A DNA stretch of 64,000 bases from an uncultured Paracoccaceae bacterium (lineage in GTDB: Bacteria; Pseudomonadota; Alphaproteobacteria; Rhodobacterales; Rhodobacteraceae). Location: contig CANNCO010000001.1 in NCBI GenBank assembly GCA_947503175.1, positions 1,054,001 to 1,118,000 on the forward strand. The letters run 5' to 3'. Under the pieces are notes generated by a model, which saw only the letters and a program-made list of their open reading frames with translations, searched no databases and had not been told where the DNA came from. Made by a program: the position numbers and the translations under genes. Below are positions 8,763 to 17,914 of the stretch, piece after piece (the stretch's first letter is position 1; every line of letters starts with the position of its first letter).

Positions 8763-9118
8763 GGGTGTTCCTCCCTGACTGGGTGTTGTCATGCGCATTT
8801 GGGCAGAGCGCAGCGCGTGTTGCAAGCCAAATGCAAGAGGGGGCCAGCCCCCGTCGCCCTGTCGGGCGCCTCCCCCGGAGTATTTGCCGAACAATGAAAC
8901 CGGCTCTCGCCAACGCGCTTCATTGTTCCCGAAATACTCCCGCCGGAGGCGGCGCGCCTGCTAAGGGCAGGCGCAACTCCAGCCGAATGCACGGCAATTT
9001 CTGGCGTCCGGGGAACTCAGGTCTCGGTCTGTTGCCAATTCCGGCACAATTACGCCAAAGTTTGTGGCTAGTGCGGCAGCGATGGCGCGGGGTTACCCGC
9101 ATAGAGAGAGCCTTGCCC
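8763..9118. other. Divergent intergenic region with a hairpin repeat
   Basis: This 356-base region separates dctP (leftward) from the fused spermidine-synthase-like gene (rightward). It contains a small GGGGGC-CA-GCCCCC hairpin at about 8840-8853 and the long inverted repeat at 8868-8950. One ATGCGCAT octamer lies near 8790. No open frame with coding character is visible. Promoters of both flanking genes must lie here but no strong -35/-10 pair stands out. Confidence 0.6.
8868..8950. repeat. Intergenic inverted repeat of the ATTGTTCC...ATACTCCCGCCGGAGG family, copy 2
   Basis: Left arm 8868-8898 (GCCTCCCCCGGAGTATTTG then CCGAACAATGAA) is the reverse complement of right arm 8919-8950 (TTCATTGTTCCCGAAATAC then TCCCGCCGGAGGC) with few mismatches; the loop is about 20 bases. 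This is the most symmetrical copy in the window and shows that the unit is a palindrome of two 31-base arms. Confidence 0.82.
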
Positions 9119-11311
9119 ATGAGTCTGACCGATTACAGCCCTGCCCTCCCACGCAAGATCACGGTACCGGTTTTGTTCACCGCCACAATCTTTCTGTCGG
9201 CGACACTTTTGTTTTTCGTTCAGCCTCTTTTTGCCAAGCTGATCCTGCCCAAGATCGGCGGAGCACCCGCCGTCTGGACGACAGCGATGCTGTTTTTTCA
9301 GACAGTGCTGATCGCAGGTTACGTCTATGCCCATCTGCTTATTCGCTACCTGCCGGTCCGTGGTCAGATCGGCGTGCATCTGGCGCTTTGGACCGCCGCA
9401 CTGACATTTCTGCCGCTATCGGTAAGTGCAGGCTGGCAGTACGACCCTGAGACATCGACTGCAGTGCAGGCTCTTGCACTGCTCGCGATGGGCGTGGGCG
9501 TGCCCTTTGCAATGCTCTCGGCAAATGCGCCCCTGATCCAAGCATGGTATGCGCGTTCCGGCGGACCTTCAGCCGAGGACCCCTATTTCCTGTATGGTGC
9601 GTCGAACCTTGGTTCACTGATCGCGTTGCTTGCCTTTCCCTTGCTCGCCGAGCCGTTTTTCGGTGCCGGCACGATCGGTATTGCGTGGTCGCTGGGGGTC
9701 GTCCTTCTTGGTGCGGGCCTCGCCCTCTGTGGCTTCAGCCTGATACGGACGGGTCCGGAGATGCAGACGCCGAAACCGCTTCGGGCCACTGCCCCGTTAC
9801 AGGCGCGCGATCTCCTGACCTGGGTATTTATCGCATTTGTGCCCTCGTCGCTCATGCTCTCGATCACTACCGAGATCAGCACCGACCTGGGATCGTTCCC
9901 GCTGATATGGGTGGTCCCGTTGGCGCTTTACATCCTGTCCTTCGTCATCACGTTCCGGCAGAAAGCCCTGCCAGAGGGGCCGTCACGGATGGCCGCGCTT
10001 CTGGCGATCTGTCTGATGGCGGTTCTCGTATCGAACCATACCAATGGTTCCCCCTCCTGGCTGAAAGCTCTGCTTTTTGCACCGGCCCTGTTTGCGGTGG
10101 CTGTGGAGGCGCATCGGATGCTTTATGCCCGCCGCCCGGAGGCCGCGCATCTTACCGTGTTCTACATTACCATGTCCGTGGGCGGCGCCTTGGGCGGACT
10201 TGCAAACTCAATTGTCGCGCCATGGGCTTTTGCAGGTGTCTACGAGGGGGTGGCGTCCGTAGTTCTGGCAGCGCTGCTGATGCTGCTCGGTACACGCACC
10301 ATCGGCGTCCGCGCCCTGAGCCGCGCCCTTGTTACGGCAGCCCTTGCCATCGCTCTGCTCCTTGGCTGGGCAGGTGCGTTGATCATACCGCTTCCTGACA
10401 GCGTAATCCTGGCCCTCGCCGTCTTTGTTTCGATGCTTGCGGCAATCTGGTGGCGAGCGCCACTGGCGGTCTTTGCCGGGGTTGCGGCCTTTCTGGCGAT
10501 CGACGCCGCCGCCGGGCAGAAACCACATCTGTTCAAGGACCGCAGCTTCTTTGGTGCGCATGCTGTCACCGAAGACGAGGATCTGCGCGTCTACAAGAAC
10601 GGCACGACGATACACGGGCTGCAACGGGTGGACGAGACAGGACGACCGACACCCCTTTCCTATTACCACCCCGAGGGTCCGTTGGCACAAATCCTGACGT
10701 CCGACGCCGGGCGCTCGGCGCAGGATATCGGCATCGTGGGTCTCGGTGTGGGATCTTTGGCCTGTTATGCCCTACCCGGGCAACGCTGGGCGTTTTACGA
10801 GATCGATGTGATGGTTGACCGGGTGGCCCGCGATCCCAACCTGTTCACTTTCATGTCCGAGTGTGCGGGCGATGCCCCGACGCATCTCGGGGACGCGCGG
10901 ATCGTGCTGGAGCAACAGGATGTGACCTATGACATTCTGGTGCTGGATGCGTACTCCTCGGACGCGATCCCCGTGCATCTTGTGACGCGCGAGGCGCTCA
11001 ACATGTACCGCGACCGGCTTGCCGACGATGGCGTGATGGTGTTCCACATCTCCAACCGCTACTACGACATCCGCCAGCCACTGGCCCGCATCGGTGCGGA
11101 ACTGGGGTTGACCATGGCGGTTCGCAGTCACGTTCCGGCGCGGGATGATCCGTCTTCGAAGGGGAATCATCCATCAACCGTGGTAGTGATGTCGCCTGAT
11201 GCCGCGCGGATCGCGGACGTCCGAGAGGACACGCGCTGGAAGGCCCTCGTCTCGGATAGCGGAGCCGTTTGGACCGACGACTTCGCCAATCTTCTTTCCA
11301 CGCTAAAGTAA
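9119..11311 (+). CDS. Fused membrane protein with spermidine/spermine synthase-like domain
   Basis: This 730-residue protein has many hydrophobic segments in the first 460 residues and then a soluble C-terminal methyltransferase-fold domain. The latter shows GIVGLGVGSLACYA (nucleotide-binding glycine loop), then FYEID and LVLDAYSSDAIPVHLVT, as in polyamine synthases. Reaction and substrate are not established for this fused family; aminopropyl transfer is inferred only from the fold. The start at ATG 9119 is chosen because the membrane part begins there; an upstream in-frame extension is low-complexity and crosses the repeat. Codons in the first third look less GC-rich than the neighbours, which may hint at transfer. 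Confidence 0.85.
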   Translation: MSLTDYSPALPRKITVPVLFTATIFLSATLLFFVQPLFAKLILPKIGGAPAVWTTAMLFFQTVLIAGYVYAHLLIRYLPVRGQIGVHLALWTAALTFLPLSVSAGWQYDPETSTAVQALALLAMGVGVPFAMLSANAPLIQAWYARSGGPSAEDPYFLYGASNLGSLIALLAFPLLAEPFFGAGTIGIAWSLGVVLLGAGLALCGFSLIRTGPEMQTPKPLRATAPLQARDLLTWVFIAFVPSSLMLSITTEISTDLGSFPLIWVVPLALYILSFVITFRQKALPEGPSRMAALLAICLMAVLVSNHTNGSPSWLKALLFAPALFAVAVEAHRMLYARRPEAAHLTVFYITMSVGGALGGLANSIVAPWAFAGVYEGVASVVLAALLMLLGTRTIGVRALSRALVTAALAIALLLGWAGALIIPLPDSVILALAVFVSMLAAIWWRAPLAVFAGVAAFLAIDAAAGQKPHLFKDRSFFGAHAVTEDEDLRVYKNGTTIHGLQRVDETGRPTPLSYYHPEGPLAQILTSDAGRSAQDIGIVGLGVGSLACYALPGQRWAFYEIDVMVDRVARDPNLFTFMSECAGDAPTHLGDARIVLEQQDVTYDILVLDAYSSDAIPVHLVTREALNMYRDRLADDGVMVFHISNRYYDIRQPLARIGAELGLTMAVRSHVPARDDPSSKGNHPSTVVVMSPDAARIADVREDTRWKALVSDSGAVWTDDFANLLSTLK

Positions 11312-11607
11312 CCTTACGTTCTGATGTCTTGCCGTCCCAAACCTGTCGCGAACATCGATCTGGCGGATCTCACAGCCGTGCGGGAACCTGCGTTCAAGCT
11401 GATCCGATCTGCCCTGGCTAAACCCATACGGCTGCGGCACGCGTCCTCCGTTGCGGTGAAACGTATCGTCACCGATCCGGCGGCAAATCCCGATGCTCAG
11501 GCTTCCGCGCGACCGCCGCTTGCCTGAGTTCCGCTCCGCGTCCGGGTCCGGTGGACTTGACCTTGGCCGCTTCGCGTGACTTGTGGTTCCAAAATTACAG
11601 GCCCCCG
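11312..11607. other. Intergenic region without recognised feature
   Basis: About 300 bases lie between the spermidine-synthase-like gene and yqaA. A 67-codon open frame at 11324-11527 (rightward) has no recognisable domain and no good ribosome binding site. I see no tRNA, hairpin terminator with a T-run or repeat. The promoter of the yqaA-dsbB unit is expected near its right end. Confidence 0.5.
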
Positions 11608-12186
11608 ATGATCCGACGCCTCTACGATTGGACCATGTCTCTGGCCGGCACCCGCTATGCGATGTGGGCGCTGGCGATTGTCGCATTCGTGGAATCCTCG
11701 TTCTTCCCGATCCCGCCCGATGTGCTGATGATCCCGATGATCCTTGCCGCACCCCGCCGCGCGTTTCAGATCGCGGCGCTTGCAACGGTCTGTTCGGTTC
11801 TGGGCGGTCTTCTGGGCTATTGGATCGGTGCGATCGCGTTTGAGACGGTCGGCCAGCCGATCCTCCAGACGCTTGGCAAGGCCGATGCCATGGCGGCGTT
11901 CAACGACCGGTTCAACGATTTCGGCTTCTGGCCGGTGCTGATCGCGGGCATCACGCCGTTTCCCTACAAGGTCATCACGATCATGTCGGGCTGGACCGGG
12001 CTGCCCCTTGGCACCTTCGTCGTGACCTCGATCATCGCGCGGGGGTTCCGCTTCTTCCTCGTCGCCGCACTTCTCTGGAAATTCGGCGCACCGATCCGTG
12101 ATTTCATAGAACAGCGTCTGGGACTTATGTTCACCCTGTTCATGCTGCTTCTGGTCGGCGGCGTCTATGCGGTGAGGTTCCTGTGA
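11608..12186 (+). CDS. YqaA/DedA-type VTT domain membrane protein
   Basis: This 192-residue inner-membrane protein belongs to the SNARE-associated/VTT (DedA, YqaA) family. The signature is VESSFFPIPPDVLMIPM near residue 28, followed by several hydrophobic segments and ITPFPYKVITIMSGW. DedA-type proteins are linked to lipid scrambling and membrane homeostasis; the role of this branch is less clear. It is coupled to the next gene (stop TGA inside GTGA), the DsbB-like protein. An upstream in-frame start at 11551 is rejected because the family begins at MIRRLYDW. Confidence 0.88.
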   Translation: MIRRLYDWTMSLAGTRYAMWALAIVAFVESSFFPIPPDVLMIPMILAAPRRAFQIAALATVCSVLGGLLGYWIGAIAFETVGQPILQTLGKADAMAAFNDRFNDFGFWPVLIAGITPFPYKVITIMSGWTGLPLGTFVVTSIIARGFRFFLVAALLWKFGAPIRDFIEQRLGLMFTLFMLLLVGGVYAVRFL

Positions 12187-12647
12187 CCCGAAACACGATG
12201 ATCGCGATCGCCGCCGGCGGATCTCTGGCGCTGCTGCTCGCGGCCTGGGGATTTCAGCATCTGGGCGGGCTTGCGCCCTGCAAGCTCTGCGTCTGGCAGC
12301 GCTGGCCCCATGGCGGCGCCGTTCTGGCCGGTATCGGCGCACTGGCGATCACCGGGCCGCTGATGCCGCTTCTGGGGGCGCTAATGGCCGCCCTGACCGG
12401 CGCCATCGGCATTTATCACACTGGGGTGGAACAGGCCTGGTGGGAAGGCCCGGCGGCCTGCTCGTCCGGTCCGATCGACACGCTGACGCCGGAGCAGCTG
12501 ATGGATCAGATCCTCAATGCGCCGTTGGTTCAATGCGATCAGGTCGCATGGGAATTCATCGGACTTTCCATGGCAAGCTGGAACGCGGTCATTGCCTTTT
12601 CACTGATGGCGCTGTGGCTGATTGCCGCCAAGAAATCTGGCCGGTGA
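12183..12647 (+). CDS. dsbB: Disulfide bond formation protein B family
   Basis: This 154-residue four-helix membrane protein reoxidises periplasmic thiol oxidase and passes electrons to quinone. The first cysteine pair is Cys33-Lys-Leu-Cys36 in LAPCKLCVWQRWPH, with the WQR that contacts ubiquinone. The second periplasmic loop has Cys93 and Cys118, so both redox pairs are present. The start is GTG at 12183 overlapping the yqaA stop; an ATG five codons later is possible. No dsbA is adjacent. Confidence 0.92.
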   Translation: MTRNTMIAIAAGGSLALLLAAWGFQHLGGLAPCKLCVWQRWPHGGAVLAGIGALAITGPLMPLLGALMAALTGAIGIYHTGVEQAWWEGPAACSSGPIDTLTPEQLMDQILNAPLVQCDQVAWEFIGLSMASWNAVIAFSLMALWLIAAKKSGR

Positions 12648-12710
12648 TACCAAATTAACGCCTTATTCACCCTGTTGACTGCTCAGGTGTAAGAGTAGGA
12701 GACGCCTGTA

Positions 12711-13643
12711 ATGAGTAGGAAACGCCGGAGATCCGCGAACAAGGCCAAGACGCGGCGCGCGAACCAGACGACCATGGCAGAGTTCCGATCACAGTTGCAG
12801 GCTGCCGGATCAGATCTCCTTGACGCTTCTGAAACACACCCATCCCCGACACCCCGCGGGTCGGCACCGGACGGGTCCCCGCATCGCGAACCGGATGCTG
12901 CACCGGCAGAACGGCAGAACAGCGCGAACCCGGAGATGGTCGTTACTGCGATCCGTGAGCTTGTGGCCACGAGTTCCGTTGAAGTCGACGAACTGCCCGA
13001 AGACCCGGTGGTCGAACCGATCCCCGTCGCGCAGCCGGACAAGACGTATTGCGATGATCGCTGGGCCGAATTGCGCGTCCCCCGGGAGGATATCGAGATC
13101 TACTCGGCTGATCCCGAGGCCGCAGATGCGACGGCCCCCGACATGCAGCCGGATGATGAAGCAGGCATGGAGCATCCTGCGGATGAGCTGAACGGCACGG
13201 CGTCAACACCAATGCCGACCCAACCCGAGGCGCAGGATGCCACCCACGACGCTCAGAACCTGGACCAGCCGACCGCGCCGGAAGGGATCGTTCCAGAGAT
13301 CGTTCCCCCGCAAATGCGCCAGCGCTGGGATCAGCCCGACAATCACACGATGTCGAAAAGCGGCAGGGTTCTTTGGAATGCCGGGATTTTCGGGGTGCTG
13401 CTGATCGTTCCCATCTCGCTTTTTGGAACCAGCCCGTTTCCGGCAACCGAAACCGCGAAGCACTATGTCGCTCTCGGCGGTTGCCAGTTTGGCGACATGT
13501 TTCGGCTGAACCCGGCCCCCGAGGGAGCCCCCGGCTATCACGGCGTTCTGGACGAGGACGGTGACGGGCTTGCCTGCGAGCCGGAACAAAGCGAACCGTC
13601 GGTCACGGTCGGTGCGGGCGGCGCCCGGTTCATCCGGCCCTAG
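12711..13643 (+). CDS. Excalibur calcium-binding domain protein with one membrane segment
   Basis: This 310-residue protein has a very basic start (SRKRRRSANKAKTRR), a long acidic, proline-rich, probably disordered stretch (residues about 40-210), one membrane helix at about 221-238 (LWNAGIFGVLLIVPISLFG), and a C-terminal excalibur module at 251-291. The module has Cys258, the DEDGDGLACE loop and a partner cysteine (Cys289). Orientation would put the disordered part in the cytoplasm and the calcium-binding module in the periplasm. Function is unknown. A second, unrelated excalibur-like lipoprotein is at 44907-45530. Confidence 0.8.
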   Translation: MSRKRRRSANKAKTRRANQTTMAEFRSQLQAAGSDLLDASETHPSPTPRGSAPDGSPHREPDAAPAERQNSANPEMVVTAIRELVATSSVEVDELPEDPVVEPIPVAQPDKTYCDDRWAELRVPREDIEIYSADPEAADATAPDMQPDDEAGMEHPADELNGTASTPMPTQPEAQDATHDAQNLDQPTAPEGIVPEIVPPQMRQRWDQPDNHTMSKSGRVLWNAGIFGVLLIVPISLFGTSPFPATETAKHYVALGGCQFGDMFRLNPAPEGAPGYHGVLDEDGDGLACEPEQSEPSVTVGAGGARFIRP

Positions 13644-13657
13644 CCCCGTGACCGGCC

Positions 13658-13927
13658 CTAGTGCAGGGTGAACTCACCGGTAACGTTGCGCCACTCTCCC
13701 GGTGAAATCATCTTGCGATGGACGAACCGGATCGAATGCAGCGGTCCTTCAATCTCGTCCTGCCAGAATTCGATGAATTCAAAAAGCCGGGGATGATCGG
13801 GCGCCAGATCGTATTCCTGCCACACGAACGTGTTCAGGACGTTCTGGAAATCCGGCATCCGATAATAGATTTCCGCTGTCGTCAGCCCATATCCGGACAG
13901 CATGAGTTCTGTTTCACTTTTTGCCAT
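13658..13927 (-). CDS. usg: Usg family protein
   Basis: This 89-residue protein matches the small alphaproteobacterial Usg family: LSGYGLTTAEIYYRMPDF, FVWQEYDLAPDHPRL and LHSIRFVHRKMI are its conserved blocks. The name comes from a gene upstream of trpF in Caulobacter; the function is not known. The start at ATG 13927 (MAKSETELM) is preferred over one 13 codons earlier because the family begins here. Converges with the excalibur gene (14-base gap) and is divergent from gyrA. Confidence 0.92.
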   Translation of the reverse strand: MAKSETELMLSGYGLTTAEIYYRMPDFQNVLNTFVWQEYDLAPDHPRLFEFIEFWQDEIEGPLHSIRFVHRKMISPGEWRNVTGEFTLH

Positions 13928-14118
13928 GTTTCGCCTCTTGGTCGTTTCTTTTGACAATTGAGGCATGGAAATTATGGCTATTCAATGAAAACAGGCTGTT
14001 AGCACTCTCCTACGAGTGCTGCCGAAATGGCGGGCATTCGACATTGCACCCCATATCCGCCATCTGCTAGAGTGCGGACAACAATATCTAGAGCAGCCTC
14101 GGAAAGACGCACAACCTC

Positions 14119-16896
14119 GTGAGCGATACGCCCGAACCCCCTGAAAACGATAGCGAATTGCCACCAGAACGTCCCGTCTATGACGGACCGTCGATTTCTA
14201 TCGAACAGGAAATGTCGACCTCGTTCATGGATTACGCCATGAGCGTGATCGTGAGCCGCGCGATTCCCGATCTGCGCGACGGGTTAAAACCTGTGCACCG
14301 GCGCATCCTTTATACGCTGTGGGAAAACGGCCAGACCCAGAACAAATCCTATCGCAAATGCGCCACCGCGGTGGGCGACGTGATGGGCCGCTACCACCCC
14401 CATGGCGACGGCGCGGTCTATGAGGCCCTTGTGCGGATGGCCCAGGACTTTTCCATGTCCGTGCCGCTGATCGACGGTCAGGGCAATTTCGGCTCGATGG
14501 ATGGCGATCCGGCAGCGGCCTATCGCTATACCGAAAGCCGTCTTCAGAAGGTCTCGGAAGAACTGCTTGTCGATATCGACAAGGACACGGTGGATTTCGT
14601 TCCGAACTATGCCAACGAACGGAAGGAACCGACGGTTCTGCCCGCGCGCTTCCCGAACATGCTGGTCAACGGCGCCGAAGGTATCGCGGTCGGCATGGCG
14701 ACGCGCATTCCGCCCCACAATCTGGGCGAGGTGATCGACGGCACGCTGGCGCTGATCGAGGACCCGGACCTGACCTCCGAGGGGTTGATGGAGTACATCC
14801 CCGCCCCGGATTTCCCCACGGGCGGCGTGATCCTTGGCCGATCCGGTGCGCGCAAGGCCTATCTTGAGGGCCGCGGCAGCGTCATCATCCGCGCGAAAAC
14901 CCGGATCGAAGAGATCCGGAAGGATCGCTTCGCCATCATCCTCGACGAGATTCCCTATCAGGTGAACAAGGCCACGATGATCGAAAAGGTCGTCGAACTG
15001 GTCCGCGACAAGAAACTCGAAGGCATCTCCGGTATTCAGGACGAAAGCGACCGGCTGGGCGTCCGCGTCGTCATCGAGTTGAAGCGCGACGCCACGCCCG
15101 AGGTGGTGCTGAACCAGCTTTACCGCTTTACCCCGATGCAGATCTCGTTCGCCTGCAACATGCTGGCGTTGAATGGCGGACGTCCCGAGCAACTGACCCT
15201 GCGCGATTTTCTGACCGCCTTCGTCGATTTCCGCGAAGAGGTCGTGGCCCGGCGCACCGCGTATCTTCTGCGCAAGGCCCGTGAACGCAGCCATGTCCTG
15301 TGCGGTCTGGCCGTTGCCGTGGCGAATGTGGATGAGGTGGTGGCGACAATCCGCGCCTCTGCCGATGCAGCCGAAGCCCGCGAAAAGCTGATGACGCGGC
15401 GCTGGCCCGCAGGCGAAATCGCCCCGTTCATTCAGTTGATCGACGATCCGACCCACACGATGAACGATGACGGCACCTATAACCTGTCGGAAATTCAGGC
15501 CCGCGCGATCCTAGATCTGCGTCTTCAGCGCCTGACGCAATTGGGGGTCAAGGAGGTCACCGACGAGCTGGAAGACCTTGCAGGCAAGATAAAAGATTAC
15601 CTCGCAATCCTGCGCTCGCGCGAGCGGATCATGGAGATCATCGCAGACGAGCTGAAAGCGGTGCGTGAACAGTTTGCCGTTCCCCGCCGGACCGAGATCA
15701 TCGAATGGTCGGGCGACATGGAAGACGAAGACCTAATTGAGCGCGAGGATATGGTCGTCACGATCACCCAGTCGGGCTGGGCCAAGCGCACGCCACTGGC
15801 CGAGTTCCGCAGCCAGCGGCGCGGCGGCAAGGGTCTGTCGGGAATGGCCACCAAAGAAGAGGACGTGGTCACCACCCTCTTCGTGGCCAACACGCACACA
15901 CAGCTTTTGTTCTTCACCACCGACGGGATGGTCTACAAGCTCAAGACATGGCGTCTTCCGCAGGGCGGACGGACGTCGAAGGGCAAGGCCATCGTCAACA
16001 TCCTGCCGATCCCGACCGGCGTGTCCATCGCCGCGATCATGCCGGTCGATGTACCCGACGAGGAATGGGACAACCTTCAGATCTTCTTTGCCACCTCGGA
16101 AGGCGACGTGCGCCGCAATGCGCTGTCGGATTTCACCAATGTGAAGTCGAACGGCAAGATCGCGATGAAACTCCCCGAAGGCGTAAGCCTTGTGAATGCG
16201 CGTATCTGTACAGAGGACGACGATGTGATGCTGGTGACGGCCCTGGGCCGCGCGATCCGGTTCCGCACCACGGATGTCCGGGTGTTCAAGGGCCGCGATT
16301 CGACCGGTGTCCGGGGGATTCGGCTGGCCGCTGGCGACCGGGTCGTCTCCATGGCCGTCATCCGGCATTTCGAGGCGACGCCAGCCGAACGGGCTGCGTA
16401 TCTGAAAATGCGCCGCGCCGTTGCGGGTCTGGCCGACGATGCCGAGCTTGATGAAGACGAGGATGCGGCGACGGAAGACACGCCGTTCACCCAGGACGAC
16501 TATGCGCGGATGTCGGCGGTCGAGGATCTGATCCTGACGATCGCCGCAAAAGGATCGGGCAAACTGTCCTCCAGCCATGACTATCCGGTGCGCGGACGTG
16601 GCGGTCAGGGCGTGATGGCGATGGACAAGGCGATGCGCGGCGGTCCTCTGGTGGCGTCCTTCCCTGTCCAGATCGACGATCAGATCATGCTGGCCACGTC
16701 GAAGGGGCAGTCGATCCGCGTTCCCGTAGAAGGGATATCCTTCCGCTCGCGGGCCGCTGGCGGCGTCAAGGTTTTCGACACCGGCGCGGGGGAAGAGGTC
16801 GTGTCGGTCGCATGGATCGCCGAGCAGGACGAAGACGGCGAACATCACGACCTTTCCGAGGCCGGTGAGGGGTCGGACCCGGAAAAAGGCAACTGA
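14119..16896 (+). CDS. gyrA: DNA gyrase subunit A
   Basis: This 925-residue protein is the breakage-reunion subunit of gyrase and works with GyrB (not in the window) to introduce negative supercoils. It begins with GTG at 14119. The winged-helix and tower domain includes the catalytic Tyr137 in [11 protein letters not shown] (E. coli Tyr122). The C-terminal pinwheel carries the GyrA box QRRGGKG (bases about 15811-15831), which separates it from ParC. An acidic insertion near residues 780-795 ([15 protein letters not shown]) and an acidic tail are visible. Unusually, the quinolone positions equivalent to E. coli Ser83 and Asp87 are Gly98 and Glu102. A hairpin follows the stop codon. Confidence 0.97.
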   Translation: MSDTPEPPENDSELPPERPVYDGPSISIEQEMSTSFMDYAMSVIVSRAIPDLRDGLKPVHRRILYTLWENGQTQNKSYRKCATAVGDVMGRYHPHGDGAVYEALVRMAQDFSMSVPLIDGQGNFGSMDGDPAAAYRYTESRLQKVSEELLVDIDKDTVDFVPNYANERKEPTVLPARFPNMLVNGAEGIAVGMATRIPPHNLGEVIDGTLALIEDPDLTSEGLMEYIPAPDFPTGGVILGRSGARKAYLEGRGSVIIRAKTRIEEIRKDRFAIILDEIPYQVNKATMIEKVVELVRDKKLEGISGIQDESDRLGVRVVIELKRDATPEVVLNQLYRFTPMQISFACNMLALNGGRPEQLTLRDFLTAFVDFREEVVARRTAYLLRKARERSHVLCGLAVAVANVDEVVATIRASADAAEAREKLMTRRWPAGEIAPFIQLIDDPTHTMNDDGTYNLSEIQARAILDLRLQRLTQLGVKEVTDELEDLAGKIKDYLAILRSRERIMEIIADELKAVREQFAVPRRTEIIEWSGDMEDEDLIEREDMVVTITQSGWAKRTPLAEFRSQRRGGKGLSGMATKEEDVVTTLFVANTHTQLLFFTTDGMVYKLKTWRLPQGGRTSKGKAIVNILPIPTGVSIAAIMPVDVPDEEWDNLQIFFATSEGDVRRNALSDFTNVKSNGKIAMKLPEGVSLVNARICTEDDDVMLVTALGRAIRFRTTDVRVFKGRDSTGVRGIRLAAGDRVVSMAVIRHFEATPAERAAYLKMRRAVAGLADDAELDEDEDAATEDTPFTQDDYARMSAVEDLILTIAAKGSGKLSSSHDYPVRGRGGQGVMAMDKAMRGGPLVASFPVQIDDQIMLATSKGQSIRVPVEGISFRSRAAGGVKVFDTGAGEEVVSVAWIAEQDEDGEHHDLSEAGEGSDPEKGN

Positions 16897-16913
16897 GAAA
16901 GACGTTTGGCCGG

Positions 16914-16949
16914 GCGGTTTTGCCGGTTGCGGACAGGGCGCAAAACCGC
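16914..16949. terminator. Hairpin downstream of gyrA, possible terminator
   Basis: GCGGTTTTGC (16914-16923) and GCAAAACCGC (16940-16949) are perfectly complementary across a 16-base loop, 18 bases after the gyrA stop. No T-run follows, so it may be a weak or Rho-assisted terminator or a 3'-end stabiliser. Confidence 0.5.
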
Positions 16950-16977
16950 TCTGTCGAGATGCCTCAAGAATGCCGTC

Positions 16978-17019
16978 TTGGTTAACAGAAACACACGTTA
17001 ACCAATTGGTAACGTTACC
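16978..17019. promoter_or_regulatory. Nested palindromes upstream of the beta-barrel gene, probable operator region
   Basis: TTGGTTAAC (16978-16986) and GTTAACCAA (16997-17005) form a perfect 9-base inverted repeat. ACCAATTGGT (17001-17010) and GGTAACGTTACC (17008-17019) are perfect palindromes that overlap it. AT-rich promoter-like DNA (ATTAATAACG) follows. The CpG-centred palindrome resembles LacI-family operators and recurs at 415-424. The bound regulator is not known. Confidence 0.5.
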
Positions 17020-17121
17020 CTTTCATTAATAACGCGGATCGGGCAAGCCTCCTCCTATCGCCGGGGGTGGCCGGCGGTACGGTTTTGTAACGAGTGACAC
17101 TGTACCCGGAGGTTCTGCCCG

Positions 17122-17871
17122 ATGTTCCGCCCCCTTGCCATTGCCGCTGTCGTTCTGATTTCGGCTGTACCCGCCCTTGCGCAATCAAGCCTTGGCCTGA
17201 CCGGCGGAGAATTGCGCCTTGGCTATAGCGATCTTGACGGCGCTTCCGGTTTTGTAAGCCTGAAAGCAGATGTGGCAGTGACCGAGTTTCACGGGCTTCA
17301 GGGGGATCTGCACCTGAGCGACACGGTTTCGGGGACGATCGGGACATTGGCGGCCCACGCTTATCTGACGCCACATGAAGGTCAGAAATACGGGCTTTTT
17401 ACGTTCGTGGGGGATGTGGGCGGTCGATCCGCCACATATGGCGGCGGCGGGATCGAAGGGCTGTTCGCCCTGTCGCCGCAGACCGCGGTCGAGGCGCGGG
17501 CGGGGCTGGGGCTGACCCATCGCACCGGGTTCGACTTTCTCTTTGCCGAGATCGGACTGTCCCACGACATTGCTCCGTGGCTCAGCGTGCATACCGGCAT
17601 CGGTCTGGCCGAATATGATGAAGCGGGGTTCAGTGCCATGGCATATCAGATAAGCGCCGGCATCGACTATCGGCCGCAGGGCCAGCCGTTCGGCGTCTTT
17701 GCAGAACTGACCCATGACCGGCTAACCGGTCAGAATGCACAACCCGGCCAGACCGAATTTCGGGCGGGCCTGAGCCTCTCGTTCGGCACAACCCGACGCG
17801 GCGGACCCGAAACCCGCAGCTTCACGATGCCCGATCCTCTGGACCCCCTGACCCGGCGCGGCCTGTTCTGA
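17122..17871 (+). CDS. Exported protein, probable outer-membrane beta-barrel
   Basis: I do not recognise a named family. The 249-residue product starts with a signal peptide ([20 protein letters not shown], cleavage after residue about 21). The rest alternates short glycine-bounded amphipathic strands ([40 protein letters not shown]), as in small outer-membrane barrels. The last strand is not at the very C-terminus; about 28 residues ending in LF follow. It has its own promoter region with nested palindromes and a GGAGG ribosome binding site, and is followed by trmFO in the same direction. Confidence 0.65.
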   Translation: MFRPLAIAAVVLISAVPALAQSSLGLTGGELRLGYSDLDGASGFVSLKADVAVTEFHGLQGDLHLSDTVSGTIGTLAAHAYLTPHEGQKYGLFTFVGDVGGRSATYGGGGIEGLFALSPQTAVEARAGLGLTHRTGFDFLFAEIGLSHDIAPWLSVHTGIGLAEYDEAGFSAMAYQISAGIDYRPQGQPFGVFAELTHDRLTGQNAQPGQTEFRAGLSLSFGTTRRGGPETRSFTMPDPLDPLTRRGLF

Positions 17872-17914
17872 ACCACCCTTCCGTTTCAGCCGCCAATCGC
17901 CTAGAGACAGCGGC

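Noticed and set aside
8788-8797. ATGCGCAT upstream of dctP as a further member of the 11-base array family
   Set aside because: Only one unit is present, with no 11-base periodic neighbours.
11324-11527. Rightward 67-codon open frame
   Set aside because: No ribosome binding site, no family resemblance, and open frames are expected by chance in GC-rich DNA.
14119-16896. Reading the gyrase gene as parC
   Set aside because: The GyrA box QRRGGKG, the length of 925 residues and the full C-terminal pinwheel identify GyrA.
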